A DNA stretch of 64,000 nucleotides from Gammaproteobacteria bacterium Ga0077554 (lineage in GTDB: Bacteria > Pseudomonadota > Gammaproteobacteria > Ga0077554 > Ga007554): assembly GCA_001464585.1 (NCBI GenBank), contig LNFF01000035.1, positions 1 to 64,000 of the forward strand. Reading direction: 5' to 3'. Shown piece after piece: positions 53,930 to 63,485 of the stretch. The notes below the pieces were generated by a model, which was given only the letters and a program-made list of their open reading frames with translations, did no database searches and had not been told where the DNA came from. Made by a program: the position numbers and the translations under genes. Each line of letters opens with the position of its first letter. The first letter of the stretch is position 1.

Positions 53930-55213
53930 TTGAAACGCCTACATTACATAGCATGGATGTTGATACTGGCATGGCTGACACCTGCTGCGGCCAACGAAAC
54001 TATTATATTGAGCCTGGATGCGGCCGAGCGCCTGGCATTGCAACGTCATCCATTATTATCGCAATCACAGGCTGAGGTCGAGGTAAGTCGCGCGCGTGCG
54101 CTTTCTGCAGGTCAACTACCTGATCCGCAATTGCGTTTTGGCATACAGAGCGTGCCCATCGACAGCCTGGCATTAAACCGCGATGAAATGAGCATGGTTA
54201 CGCTGGGTGTTACGCAGATGTTTTCACCTGTTGGAAAACGCGGGCTGATGCAGCAAAGCGCGCAAGCCGAAACGCTCACAGCCCAGAGCAAATACCGTGA
54301 TACGCAGGCGCGGCTGCGGCATGAAGTGCACATGGCGTGGCTGGATGTTTATTATCAGGAACGTGAACTGGCCACGCTACGCGCAAGCTATGAGTTACTC
54401 GATCAGGTGGTGCAGGTGGCACGCGCCCAATACCGTAACGGGCTGACGCAGGAAGCCGATGTACTAAAGGCCCAACTGGAACGGGATGATTTGCGCGAAC
54501 GCGAAGAAAACATTCATGCCACGCGCAGCGTGGCGCTGAGCCGTTTGGCGCGGCTGATTGGCATGTCCAATGCGAATATAACGGTTACAGCAGAATTGCC
54601 TATAGCGCCCACGGTTCACACTGACGATGAGTTAGTGGATATGCTGCCGCAACATCCTCAAATCACAGCGCTGGATGCGCAGATTCGCGCCGCAGAACTG
54701 GATCTAGCGGTAGCACGGCGCGATTATTATCCCGAGTTTGGCGTAGAAGCAATGTACGGTTATCGTGCCGCACGTGATATGGACGGCGCAAAAGTACCCG
54801 ACATGATTTCGGCAGGCGTGGTGATGAGTGTGCCGTTGTGGACCGCCAACCGTCAGGATGCCCGCGCACAGGAACGTCAGGCACAATGGCTGTCACTACG
54901 CTATCAACGTGATGATCTGTTGTTACAGTTAAATGCAGATGCGCGTGCGCGCTATGCCGAATACACACGCATTAAATCACGGCTGGCGCTGCTTGAAAAC
55001 ACGCTGTTGCCGCAGGCCGAACAAACGGTGAGCGCCCTGCTCGCCGCGTATCGCACGGGAAAAACTGACATGGCAAGCGTATTACGCTCACGCCAGGTGG
55101 GGCTGGATTATGCGTTGCGGGTGTGGCGCTTGCGTACTGACATATGGATCGCCAGTGCCGAGTTGAATTATCTTGGAACTACCACTGCAGAGACATCCGA
55201 TCATGAACACTAA
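53930..55213 (+). CDS. cusC: Outer-membrane efflux protein of the TolC/CusC family
   Basis: 427 residues from TTG 53930, with TAGGAG 6 nt upstream. Signal peptide (YIAWMLILAWLTPAAA), then two outer-membrane-efflux repeats with long alpha-helical hairpins (LDAAERLALQRHPLLSQSQA, VARAQYRNGLTQEADVLKAQ, LALLENTLLPQAEQTVSALL, AYRTGKTDMASVLRSRQVGL). It forms the outer-membrane exit duct for the RND complex encoded next. It overlaps cusB by 11 nt. No lipobox is seen, unlike E. coli CusC. Confidence 0.85.
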   Translation: MKRLHYIAWMLILAWLTPAAANETIILSLDAAERLALQRHPLLSQSQAEVEVSRARALSAGQLPDPQLRFGIQSVPIDSLALNRDEMSMVTLGVTQMFSPVGKRGLMQQSAQAETLTAQSKYRDTQARLRHEVHMAWLDVYYQERELATLRASYELLDQVVQVARAQYRNGLTQEADVLKAQLERDDLREREENIHATRSVALSRLARLIGMSNANITVTAELPIAPTVHTDDELVDMLPQHPQITALDAQIRAAELDLAVARRDYYPEFGVEAMYGYRAARDMDGAKVPDMISAGVVMSVPLWTANRQDARAQERQAQWLSLRYQRDDLLLQLNADARARYAEYTRIKSRLALLENTLLPQAEQTVSALLAAYRTGKTDMASVLRSRQVGLDYALRVWRLRTDIWIASAELNYLGTTTAETSDHEH

Positions 55214-56627
55214 AAAAATTCCCTTATTATCAGGGGTCATTCTGGCAAGTGTCGCTATTGGCATAGTGGCTGGTTGGCTGCTTAAAGATAATTTTAAAGA
55301 TAACTTACCACCTGACATTGCCATCTCACCCAAAGAAAAAAAAATCCTGTTCTATCGTAACCCGATGGACGCTTCGATTACCTCACCTGTACCGCAAAAA
55401 GACAATATGGGCATGGATTATATTCCTGTTTATGCGGATGAAAAATCCAGCGCCCAGACCGAGAATAAAATTCTCTTTTATCGCAACCCGATGAACCCCG
55501 ATGTCACCTCGCCGACACCCCAGAAAGATAGTATGGGTATGGATTACATACCGGTGTATGCCAACAAGATGACAGATACGGGCAGCGTGGAAATTGATCC
55601 GCGTGTGGTGCAAAATCTGGGGGTGCGTACCGCGGTGGTACAACGTCAGTCATTCGCCACAAGCATTGATACTGTAGGTACGGTGGCGATTGATGAACGT
55701 GGCATCAGTTTCTTTAACCCGAAAATCAGCGGCTGGGTGGAGCGTGTGTATGTAAAAGCGCTGGGTGATGCAGTGCAGCGTGGCCAGTTACTGGCGGAAA
55801 TTTATGCACCCGAACTCGTCAGTGCCCAGGAAGAATTTCTCGTGGCGCTCAATGGGGTTAAGCGTTTTACCGACTCTCCGCTATTGAAAGACAGTCAATC
55901 CTTACTCGAAACAGCGCGTGCGCGACTGCAGTTGCTGGATATGTCGAATGCCGACGTCGAAGCTCTGGAGCGCACCGGGCAAGGGCGTCGCACCATCAAA
56001 CTCTACGCACCACACAATGGCATTGTGACAGAATTAAATATGCGCGAAGGAGGCTATATTACACCCGACACGCGCCTCTATAGTCTCGCAGATCTGTCAC
56101 GTGCCTGGGTGATTATGGAAATTTATACCAGCCAGATGGAATTTGTGACGCCGGGCAATTCGGTAACACTGCGCACCGCCTCCATGCCAGGGCGTGAGTG
56201 GCGTGGACGCATTGATTATCTTTATCCCACCATTAATCCACAGACCCGCACGGTGCAGGCGCGCCTGGTGTTTGATAATCCCGGTAATGTGTTGCGTCCT
56301 GGCATGTTTGTCAATGCCAGCATTAAGTCCACAGCCAAAGCACCCACACTCGCCGTGCCGCGCGAAGCATTGCTACGCACTGGCACACGCGATGTGGTGA
56401 TGGTGGCGCTGGGCGCGGGAAGTTTCAAACCCGTGACGGTGCGTACTGGTGCAGAGAACAGTGAACTTGTTGAAATTCTGGAGGGACTGGAAGCCGGTCA
56501 ACAGGTGGTGTTAAGCGGTCAATTTCTGCTGGATGCGGAGGCCAGCTTCAAGGGGGGCATGGATCGCATTGAAGGAAATAATAGCGGAACGCCAGCGCAA
56601 GGTGATCATGCCGGACATCAACAATGA
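55203..56627 (+). CDS. cusB: Periplasmic adaptor CusB with two tandem heavy-metal-binding motifs
   Basis: 474 residues from ATG 55203, inside the cusC 3' end. A membrane anchor (LLSGVILASVAIGIVAGWLL) precedes two near-identical heavy-metal-binding motifs at 48-79 and 90-120 (each ILFYRNPM, then a Q-K-D-x-MGMDYIPVYA end). Adaptor domains follow: barrel and lipoyl parts (IDERGISFFNPKISGWVERV, LNMREGGYITPDTRLYSLAD), helical hairpin (EFLVALNGVKRFTDSPLLKD) and the membrane-proximal domain. It links CusA to CusC and receives Cu(I)/Ag(I). Most CusB proteins have one such motif, so the duplication is notable. Confidence 0.9.
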   Translation: MNTKKIPLLSGVILASVAIGIVAGWLLKDNFKDNLPPDIAISPKEKKILFYRNPMDASITSPVPQKDNMGMDYIPVYADEKSSAQTENKILFYRNPMNPDVTSPTPQKDSMGMDYIPVYANKMTDTGSVEIDPRVVQNLGVRTAVVQRQSFATSIDTVGTVAIDERGISFFNPKISGWVERVYVKALGDAVQRGQLLAEIYAPELVSAQEEFLVALNGVKRFTDSPLLKDSQSLLETARARLQLLDMSNADVEALERTGQGRRTIKLYAPHNGIVTELNMREGGYITPDTRLYSLADLSRAWVIMEIYTSQMEFVTPGNSVTLRTASMPGREWRGRIDYLYPTINPQTRTVQARLVFDNPGNVLRPGMFVNASIKSTAKAPTLAVPREALLRTGTRDVVMVALGAGSFKPVTVRTGAENSELVEILEGLEAGQQVVLSGQFLLDAEASFKGGMDRIEGNNSGTPAQGDHAGHQQ

Positions 56628-59600
56628 TTAGCGCCATCATCGACTGGTCTTTGCGTAATCGCTTTCTGGTATTACTCGCCACTCTCGCCCTCACACTGTG
56701 GGGCGTTTATTCCGTGCAGAAAACGCCCGTGGATGCGATTCCTGACCTGTCTGACGTTCAGGTGATTATCAAGACCAGCTTCCCCGGTCAGGCACCGCAG
56801 GTGGTGGAAGATCAGGTCACTTATCCGCTCACCACAACGCTGCTGGCGGTGCCGGGCGCCACGACAGTGCGCGGCTATTCATTCTTCGGCGATTCGTTTA
56901 TCTACGTGCTGTTCAAGGATGGCACCGACCCTTATTGGGCGCGTTCGCGGGTGCTGGAATACATCAATCAGGCACAATCGCGCTTGCCACAAGGCATCAC
57001 TCCAACACTGGGGCCGGATGCCACCGGCGTGGGTTGGGTGTATGAATACGCGCTGGTGGACCGCAGCAATCAACATGATTTATCGCAACTGCGTTCACTG
57101 CAAGACTGGTTTATAAAATTCGAATTGCAACGTCTACCAGGTGTCGCGGAAGTTGCAACGGTGGGCGGCATGGTGAAACAGTACCAAGTCGAAGTTGACC
57201 CGCTCAAACTGCTGGCCTATGGCATTACTTTGCCTCAGGTAGAAGCTGCCATCAGGCGCGCCAACAGCGAGACGGGCGGTTCGGTAATCGAGATGGGCGG
57301 CGCCGAATACATGGTACGCTCAAAAGGCTACCTGCGTTCGATCACCGATCTGCGACAGATACCCTTGAGCGTATCCGCCAGCGGCACACCCATACAACTA
57401 GCCGATGTCGCCAATATTCAACTTGGCCCGGAGTTGCGGCGCGGCGTGGCGGAACTGGATGGACAAGGCGAGGTAGTCGGCGGCATTGTAGTGATGCGTC
57501 ACGGCAGCAACGCGCAAGAGACCATTGCGCGCGTCAAGGAAAAACTCGCCGCATTGAAAAGCGGACTCCCTGCCGGGGTGGAAATTATTGAAACCTATGA
57601 CCGCTCGGCACTGATTAACCGCGCCGTCGCCAACCTTAAAGAAAAGTTGCTGGAAGAATCACTGGTGGTGGCGCTGGTGTGTCTGGTGTTTCTGTTTCAC
57701 CTGCGTTCGGCGCTGGTAGCGATTATCAGCCTGCCCGTGGGCATTCTCACTGCTTTTGTTATCATGCATCAGCAAGGTATTAACGCCAATATCATGTCGC
57801 TGGGCGGCATCGCGATTGCGATTGGCGCGATGGTGGATGCCGCGATTGTCATGATCGAAAACATGCACAAACATCTAGAGCGTGCCGGAGCAGCCGTAGG
57901 AGCGGCAGCCTCCGCTCAGTTAGATTACTGGGCGATAACTCGCGCTGCCGCACAGGAAGTCGGGCCCGCCTTGTTTTTTTCGCTGCTGATCATCACCGTT
58001 TCATTTTTACCAGTCTTCACGCTGGAAGCGCAGGAAGGCCGCTTGTTCGCCCCGCTCGCCTATACCAAAACCTACGCCATGGCTGCTGCTGCGGGGCTGG
58101 CTGTGACACTGGTGCCAGTGTTGATGGGTTATTTAATCCGTGGGCGTATTCTGCCCGAACACAAAAACCCGCTGAATCGCCTGTTGATTGCGATCTATCA
58201 ACCATTGATCGACGCGGTGCTGCGCTTCCGTATACTCACTGTAATAATCGCACTGGTGTTGCTGGCAACCATTATCTATCCTTTGCAACGCCTGGGATCA
58301 GAATTCATGCCGGCGCTGGATGAAGGCGATCTGCTCTACATGCCCATCACCCTGCCTTCGATTTCCATCGGCGAGGCAGCGCGCATCCTGCAACAAACCG
58401 ATAAAATGATCAAGCAGATACCCGAAGTCAAACGCGTCTTCGGTAAAGCCGGGCGCGCTGAAACTGCCACTGACCCTGCACCGCTGTCGATGTTTGAAAC
58501 CGTGGTGCAACTCAAGGATCCATCTGAATGGCGCCCCGGCATGACGCTCACCAAACTCAAGGAAGAACTCAATAACAGCGTACAAGTTCCCGGCCTCACT
58601 AACGCTTGGGTCATGCCGATCCGCACGCGCATCGACATGCTTGCAACCGGTATCCGCACACCGGTCGGCATCAAGGTGGCAGGGCCAGACCTGGCGGGCA
58701 TCGAGCGTGTCAGCAAGGACATAGAAGCCGTCATAAAAAAATTGCCGGGTACGCGCTCCGCCTTCGCCGAGCGCGTCAGCGGAGGACGTTACATCGACAT
58801 TGAAGTTGATCGCGCCCTGGCAGCACGCTATGGCCTCAACGTGATGGATGTGCAGGATATGATACGCACCGCCATCGGTGGCGAAAACATTACCACTACC
58901 GTGGAAGGGCGCGAGCGTTATCCGGTGAATCTGCGCTATCCGCGCGCGCTGCGCGACTCGGTCGGCGCACTGGCCGCCAGTCGCATCGCAACACCGTCAG
59001 GCGCGCAAATTCCGCTCGGCGAACTTGCCACGTTGCGCCTGATGGATGGCCCGCCGGAAATCAAAAGCGAAAATGCGCGGTTGAATGGCTGGATTTATGT
59101 TGATATCGCCGATATTGATGTGGGCAGTTTTGTTAGCAACGCCAAGACCGCCGTAGAGCAACAGGTGAAAATTCCCCCCGGCTATTCACTCACCTGGTCC
59201 GGCCAATATGAATACATGGCACGCGCCAAGGCCAAGCTTAAACTGGTCATTCCCCTCACGCTTGGCGTCATCGTGCTGCTGCTCTATCTCCACTTCCGCA
59301 ATGGCATGGAAGTGGCGATGATCGTTATCAGCCTGCCGTTCGCGCTGATCGGCGGCGTCTGGCTGATCTACTTGCTCGGCTATCAGCTCTCCGTCGCGGT
59401 GGGCGTGGGCTTTATCGCTCTCGCAGGCGTGGCCGCCGAATTCGGCGTGATCATGCTGCTCTATCTTGATCAAGCTGTAAACCATCAGCAAGCCGAAGGC
59501 CGTATGAACTCCTGGGATGACCTCAAAGCGGCCATTATCGAAGGCGCCGTGATGCGCGTGCGGCCCAAAATGATGACTGTCGCCGTGATCATCGCTGGCC

Positions 59601-59758
59601 TGTTACCCATTATGCTCAGCCACGGCACAGGCTCGGAAGTCATGCAACGTATCGCCGCGCCCATGATCGGCGGCATGATCACCGCGCCCCTGCTCAGCCT
59701 GCTGGTCATCCCGGCGCTGTATGCGCTGTGGAAAAAGCGAGCACTGAATTTGAGGTAA
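56624..59758 (+). CDS. cusA: Cu(I)/Ag(I) efflux RND transporter CusA
   Basis: 1044 residues, the usual CusA length, with twelve membrane helices and two large periplasmic loops. IIDWSLRNRFLVLLATLALT starts helix 1. Heavy-metal RND features are PVDAIPDLSDVQVIIKTSFP, FGDSFIYVLFKDGTDPYWAR and GGIAIAIGAMVDAAIVMIEN in helix 4 with its acidic proton-relay residue. Met-rich positions around MPALDEGDLLYMPITLPSIS and MPIRTRIDMLATGIRTPVGI are typical of CusA. It overlaps cusB by 4 nt. It drives export of Cu(I)/Ag(I) across the envelope using the proton gradient. Confidence 0.94.
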   Translation: MISAIIDWSLRNRFLVLLATLALTLWGVYSVQKTPVDAIPDLSDVQVIIKTSFPGQAPQVVEDQVTYPLTTTLLAVPGATTVRGYSFFGDSFIYVLFKDGTDPYWARSRVLEYINQAQSRLPQGITPTLGPDATGVGWVYEYALVDRSNQHDLSQLRSLQDWFIKFELQRLPGVAEVATVGGMVKQYQVEVDPLKLLAYGITLPQVEAAIRRANSETGGSVIEMGGAEYMVRSKGYLRSITDLRQIPLSVSASGTPIQLADVANIQLGPELRRGVAELDGQGEVVGGIVVMRHGSNAQETIARVKEKLAALKSGLPAGVEIIETYDRSALINRAVANLKEKLLEESLVVALVCLVFLFHLRSALVAIISLPVGILTAFVIMHQQGINANIMSLGGIAIAIGAMVDAAIVMIENMHKHLERAGAAVGAAASAQLDYWAITRAAAQEVGPALFFSLLIITVSFLPVFTLEAQEGRLFAPLAYTKTYAMAAAAGLAVTLVPVLMGYLIRGRILPEHKNPLNRLLIAIYQPLIDAVLRFRILTVIIALVLLATIIYPLQRLGSEFMPALDEGDLLYMPITLPSISIGEAARILQQTDKMIKQIPEVKRVFGKAGRAETATDPAPLSMFETVVQLKDPSEWRPGMTLTKLKEELNNSVQVPGLTNAWVMPIRTRIDMLATGIRTPVGIKVAGPDLAGIERVSKDIEAVIKKLPGTRSAFAERVSGGRYIDIEVDRALAARYGLNVMDVQDMIRTAIGGENITTTVEGRERYPVNLRYPRALRDSVGALAASRIATPSGAQIPLGELATLRLMDGPPEIKSENARLNGWIYVDIADIDVGSFVSNAKTAVEQQVKIPPGYSLTWSGQYEYMARAKAKLKLVIPLTLGVIVLLLYLHFRNGMEVAMIVISLPFALIGGVWLIYLLGYQLSVAVGVGFIALAGVAAEFGVIMLLYLDQAVNHQQAEGRMNSWDDLKAAIIEGAVMRVRPKMMTVAVIIAGLLPIMLSHGTGSEVMQRIAAPMIGGMITAPLLSLLVIPALYALWKKRALNLR

Positions 59759-59814
59759 ATCCCTCTATACACTTCACACAACATCCATTACTATTTCAAC
59801 AGGAGATCACCGAC

Positions 59815-60192
59815 ATGAAGAAAGGCATGAAAAAGACATCGCACCTAATACCCGCTTTCGTACTGCTCGGCCTATTACTCCAAGGGCCGCTGTTCACATC
59901 CGCCCAGGCAGAGGATATGAATAACATGCCTGGTATGTCCACAAACAAACATGCCACCATGCAACCACACAAAGGTCAGGGCAGCGTCAACAAAATAGAC
60001 GTAACCACAGGCACCATTAACCTCACCCACGGCCCCATCAAAAGTCTGGGCTGGATGGGCATGACGATGGATTTTAAAGTGAAAAACAAAGCCAATCTTG
60101 ATAAAATCAAGGTGGGCACAAAAGTAGGCTTCGAAGTCACCAAAGAACCCGACGGCGCCTTTGTCATAACTACTATAACTCCCGTTAAATAA
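59815..60192 (+). CDS. cusF: CusF-like periplasmic copper-binding protein
   Basis: 125 residues from ATG 59815 (AGGAG upstream). A signal peptide (HLIPAFVLLGLLLQGPLFTS) is followed by a Met/His linker (DMNNMPGMSTNKHATMQPHK) and a small OB-fold domain (GQGSVNKIDVTTGTINLTHG, PIKSLGWMGMTMDFKVKNKA). The Trp and the paired Met in WMGMTMDF are the copper site of CusF. It would hand Cu(I)/Ag(I) to CusB. It lies 56 nt after cusA. Confidence 0.88.
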   Translation: MKKGMKKTSHLIPAFVLLGLLLQGPLFTSAQAEDMNNMPGMSTNKHATMQPHKGQGSVNKIDVTTGTINLTHGPIKSLGWMGMTMDFKVKNKANLDKIKVGTKVGFEVTKEPDGAFVITTITPVK

Positions 60193-60224
60193 TTTTCTTA
60201 TATAACTTAAAATCGAGGCGCTTC

Positions 60225-60650
60225 ATGAAGAAACATCACTGGCTGCAAACTGCCCTTTTAACCACGCTACTTTCATCACCGCTGGCCTACGCCGCCGATG
60301 AGAATAAAGATCATGCCCAGCAGCATCCGCACGCCGCAGCCACCGCTGAAGCAGCCCCGCCTGCCGAAGATATGGCGCCGGTAGACATGAAAAAATATCT
60401 GCAAGACATGCAAGCCGCGCTCCTGAAAATGCACGACCTGTCACACAAAATCCAGCAGACCAAAAATGCCAAAGCGCGTGAAAAGTTAAAGGATGAACAC
60501 CTGCAGTTGATGGGTCGGCACATGGAAATGGTCGCACCCCTGATGATGCAAATGATGATGGGCGCAGGCTCACACGACGGTGACATGGAAGCCGATGAAG
60601 AATCAACCGATCAAGCGCCCGCTACAGAAAGCCCGCCGCATAAGCACTAA
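60225..60650 (+). CDS. Exported Met/His-rich helical protein
   Basis: 141 residues. Signal peptide (LQTALLTTLLSSPLAYAAD), then a His/Ala/Pro segment and a long helix (about 50-110) with many Met and His (MAPVDMKKYLQDMQAALLKM, GRHMEMVAPLMMQMMMGAGS), ending HKH. Similar proteins are found beside heavy-metal RND operons and may chelate copper or silver in the periplasm; the family has no established function. It lies 32 nt after cusF and ends the metal operon. Confidence 0.75.
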   Translation: MKKHHWLQTALLTTLLSSPLAYAADENKDHAQQHPHAAATAEAAPPAEDMAPVDMKKYLQDMQAALLKMHDLSHKIQQTKNAKAREKLKDEHLQLMGRHMEMVAPLMMQMMMGAGSHDGDMEADEESTDQAPATESPPHKH

Positions 60651-60663
60651 GCTATTGCGTTTC

Positions 60664-61842
60664 ATGGCAACGGGCGATATTTATGGTATCGCCCGTTGCT
60701 ATTACACTGCATGCTCCTCGCTTAAAATAGCGGCTCTAATCATCGCCAGCATTTTTTTATCAACAACCCTGTGCATCGCCGCTCCCCCCCCGGGATCCAT
60801 ATCAGCACCCATGCCAGATCCAAAACTATGGGCGCACTACAAGCAGCTTTACATCAGCGCCGAAGGGCGCGTCATAGATACTGGCAACCAGAATATCAGT
60901 CATTCGGAAGGACAGGGCACCGGCATGTTGCTGGCAAACGCCTACCATGATCATGCAACATTCCAGAAGCTCTGGGGTTGGACACAAAAAAATTTACAAA
61001 TACGCAAGGACAAACTTTTCGCATGGCGCTGGCAACCCGCCCGCACACCTGCGGTCACTGATTTAAATAATGCCAGCGATGGCGACATTCTTATCGCGTG
61101 GGCGCTGTACCGTGCGGCACAACAATGGAATAACGCCGCTTATCGTCACGCAGCGCAGCAGATTTCACGGGATATACGCACCAAATTGATACGCCGCACC
61201 GCCTATGGGTGGATATTATTACCGGGCGCGGCGGGCTTTGAGAAAAACAACGGCATCGTTGTCAATTTATCGTATTGGATTTTTCCGGCGTTTAATGACT
61301 TCACGAAATTTGATCCCGCACCAGAATGGGGGCAGTTAACACAAAGCGGATTGAAACTGGTTAAAGCGGCGCGCTTCGGACAGTGGAACCTGCCCCCCGA
61401 CTGGCTGCTATTGGGGCGTGAGCCACAGCAGGTAAAGGAGCGTGAACCACAGAATGGAAAGGAGCGCGAGCCACAGCATGGAAAGGATAAAAAGCTTTCA
61501 CTACCGCCACAATTCGCGCCGCAATTCGGCTATAACGCCATACGCATACCGTTATATCTGGCGTGGGCTAAACACCATGAGAAAGATTTAATGATGCCGT
61601 TCATCAACTTCTGGACATCCTTCACTCACGGTGCACGCGGCATTGCAGCCACAGCCAACCTGTTGAATAATACCGTTGGCTTATACGAGGCATCACCCGG
61701 CTTTAAAGCGATTATTCAACTCATCTATACATCACACGGCATCACCACGCCGGTAACGGTGGAAGAATATTCCCCGCAGGATTATTACTCAGCCAGCTTG
61801 CTGTTATTGGCCAGACTGGCAAAAACAGAAACAAATTTCTGA
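60664..61842 (+). CDS. Glycoside hydrolase family 8 (endoglucanase/BcsZ-like)
   Basis: 392 residues from ATG 60664; a longer frame from 60580 overlaps the previous gene and has no signal peptide at its start. A hydrophobic segment (LKIAALIIASIFLSTTLCIA) is a likely signal. The GH8 general acid is Glu82 in SHSEGQGTGMLLAN, and the acidic residues Asp139/Asp141 are in NASDGDILIAWAL. NLSYWIFPAFNDF and PLYLAWA are further family segments. GH8 enzymes cut beta-1,4-glucans, chitosan or similar; BcsZ does so beside cellulose synthase. No bcs genes are nearby, but a Wzz-like gene is convergent. An acidic/basic insert (about 252-275) comes from three 24-nt repeats. Confidence 0.82.
   Translation: MATGDIYGIARCYYTACSSLKIAALIIASIFLSTTLCIAAPPPGSISAPMPDPKLWAHYKQLYISAEGRVIDTGNQNISHSEGQGTGMLLANAYHDHATFQKLWGWTQKNLQIRKDKLFAWRWQPARTPAVTDLNNASDGDILIAWALYRAAQQWNNAAYRHAAQQISRDIRTKLIRRTAYGWILLPGAAGFEKNNGIVVNLSYWIFPAFNDFTKFDPAPEWGQLTQSGLKLVKAARFGQWNLPPDWLLLGREPQQVKEREPQNGKEREPQHGKDKKLSLPPQFAPQFGYNAIRIPLYLAWAKHHEKDLMMPFINFWTSFTHGARGIAATANLLNNTVGLYEASPGFKAIIQLIYTSHGITTPVTVEEYSPQDYYSASLLLLARLAKTETNF
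61417..61488 (+). repeat. Three tandem 24-nt repeats within the GH8 gene
   Basis: Units at 61417, 61441 and 61465 each encode REPQxxKE-like residues (REPQQVKE, REPQNGKE, REPQHGKD). They are in frame and add a hydrophilic loop between domain strands. Such repeats vary in number by slippage. Confidence 0.85.
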
Positions 61843-61859
61843 AGCGCGCCCCAGCATTT

Positions 61860-62711
61860 TCAGAAGGGTTGATCTTTTGATGTTACCTGTAATTGCTTGC
61901 GTGTCTTACCAATAAATTCGGCAAAAAAAGCACCGAAAATACCCAACATTAAACCCACCACACCCGCCAGCGCCATGTAAAGCACCGGTTTGGGCGAAAC
62001 AGGCTCTATTGGCAAGGTGGGTGTCCTCAGCACAACCGTCGGCGTGGACTGTAGCTCGGACATGGCCAATCTTAAGGTGGTCTGCTGCTGCGCAATCTGG
62101 GGCAAGCGCTGCACTAATAAATCCTTTTGCAACGTCAGCAATCCCGCTAATGAAGCTTCACTGCCCACCAATGCAGATATACGATGCTCGATCAGGGCAA
62201 GCGATTGTTCAATACGCTCAGCTTCCTGCTGCAAAGCTTCCAGCTGCTTGGTCTGCTCAGCTCGCCCCACATCGAATAACTTCTGATGCCGCTTCATCAC
62301 CTTGGCGACAACTTCTGCAAGAAAGTGCTGTGCCGCCTGGGCTTCATGGGCTTGAGCAATTATTTCAACACCATTTGCCAGCACTTTCTCCATCGTCTTC
62401 ACTTCCGTGACCGCGGGCAGTGTTTGTGCTCCCTCACTTCTGTCCTTAACCCGGTGTTCCTCTCTAAGTCGTTGTACAATCAACTGCGGTGACTCGATTG
62501 GACCCACCTGCCCCACGCCAAGCACAGCACGGCTTTCATAGATTGGCTTGGCAATCAACAGCCATGCGCCCACCAATGATAAAATAACGGCTACGGTTAT
62601 TAAAATCAGTCGTTTTCTTTTAGCAATCACTCTCCATAAATCTATTAAACTGATTTCATCTTCCTGGAAATCCTGTGTCTCCCTAGGATCCATTACGTGT
62701 TTATCTGTCAT
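61860..62711 (-). CDS. wzz: Wzz/chain-length determinant-type membrane protein
   Basis: 283 residues from ATG 62711; an in-frame TTG at 62726 is possible. ISLIDLWRVIAKRKRLILIT leads into the first membrane helix (VAVILSLVGAWLLIA), then a periplasmic coiled coil (about 130-225, KQLEALQQEAERIEQSLALI) and a second helix with the Pro-rich prelude PTLPIEPVSPKPVLYMALAG. This is the polysaccharide co-polymerase (PCP) layout that controls O-antigen or exopolysaccharide chain length. There is no kinase domain. No wzx/wzy or glycosyltransferase genes are in the window. Confidence 0.8.
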   Translation of the reverse strand: MTDKHVMDPRETQDFQEDEISLIDLWRVIAKRKRLILITVAVILSLVGAWLLIAKPIYESRAVLGVGQVGPIESPQLIVQRLREEHRVKDRSEGAQTLPAVTEVKTMEKVLANGVEIIAQAHEAQAAQHFLAEVVAKVMKRHQKLFDVGRAEQTKQLEALQQEAERIEQSLALIEHRISALVGSEASLAGLLTLQKDLLVQRLPQIAQQQTTLRLAMSELQSTPTVVLRTPTLPIEPVSPKPVLYMALAGVVGLMLGIFGAFFAEFIGKTRKQLQVTSKDQPF

Positions 62712-62749
62712 TACTATTCTATCCAAACATTACTATCATTAAAAATAAT

Positions 62750-63466
62750 TTACGCTGTAGTTGGATTACGCGCAGCATCCACTTCTGCCTGAATCTCCAG
62801 CAAAGCGCTTAAGGGATCTTCAGCTGCGGTAATGGGCCGGCCAATCACCAGATAATCAGCGCCATTACGGATCGCGTCCGCTGGGGTCATGACGCGCCGC
62901 TGGTCATTCAGTTGCGCGCCTTGCGGACGAATGCCGGGCGTCACCAGACAAAATCCCGCGCCTTGGGTCTGCCGTACATCTTCGACTTCCTGGGGTGAAC
63001 ACACTACCCCATCCAGTCCCGACTTCTTCGCCAATGCGGCAAGACGCAAGACATTTTCATACGGTGTACCCGGCAAACCAATCTCGCGCAAGTCCTGCCC
63101 ATCCAGGCTCGTCAACACCGTCACACCAATCAAGCGGGGATGGTGCGATGCGCTGTCAATGGCTTCACGCGCGGCTTCCATCATCTTGCGCCCGCCCAAG
63201 GCATGCACATTCACCATCCATACCCCCAGGTCAGCCGCCGCAGTACATGCCTGGGCAACCGTATGGGCAATATCGTGAAATTTTAAATCAAGAAAAACAT
63301 CAAAACCTTCACTCACTAATTTATCAACCATGGCAGGGCCAGCGCGGGTAAAAAGTTCCTTGCCCACTTTCAGGCGGCAATACTGCGGAGACAAGGCACC
63401 CACCAGATCCAGCGCCTGCGCAGCATCTGCATAATCCAAAGCAATAATAATCCGCGAACTTGTCAT
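62750..63466 (-). CDS. pyrF: Orotidine 5'-phosphate decarboxylase
   Basis: 238 residues from ATG 63466 (GAGGTAGCT upstream); the longer frame to 63523 runs into a palindromic repeat. [36 protein letters not shown] and [20 protein letters not shown] hold the catalytic Asp-Lys-Asp set; [20 protein letters not shown] and [17 protein letters not shown] bind phosphate. It makes UMP. It lies downstream of lapB, as in E. coli (lapA-lapB-pyrF). Confidence 0.95.
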   Translation of the reverse strand: MTSSRIIIALDYADAAQALDLVGALSPQYCRLKVGKELFTRAGPAMVDKLVSEGFDVFLDLKFHDIAHTVAQACTAAADLGVWMVNVHALGGRKMMEAAREAIDSASHHPRLIGVTVLTSLDGQDLREIGLPGTPYENVLRLAALAKKSGLDGVVCSPQEVEDVRQTQGAGFCLVTPGIRPQGAQLNDQRRVMTPADAIRNGADYLVIGRPITAAEDPLSALLEIQAEVDAARNPTTA

Positions 63467-63485
63467 AGCTACCTCATTCACCTTT

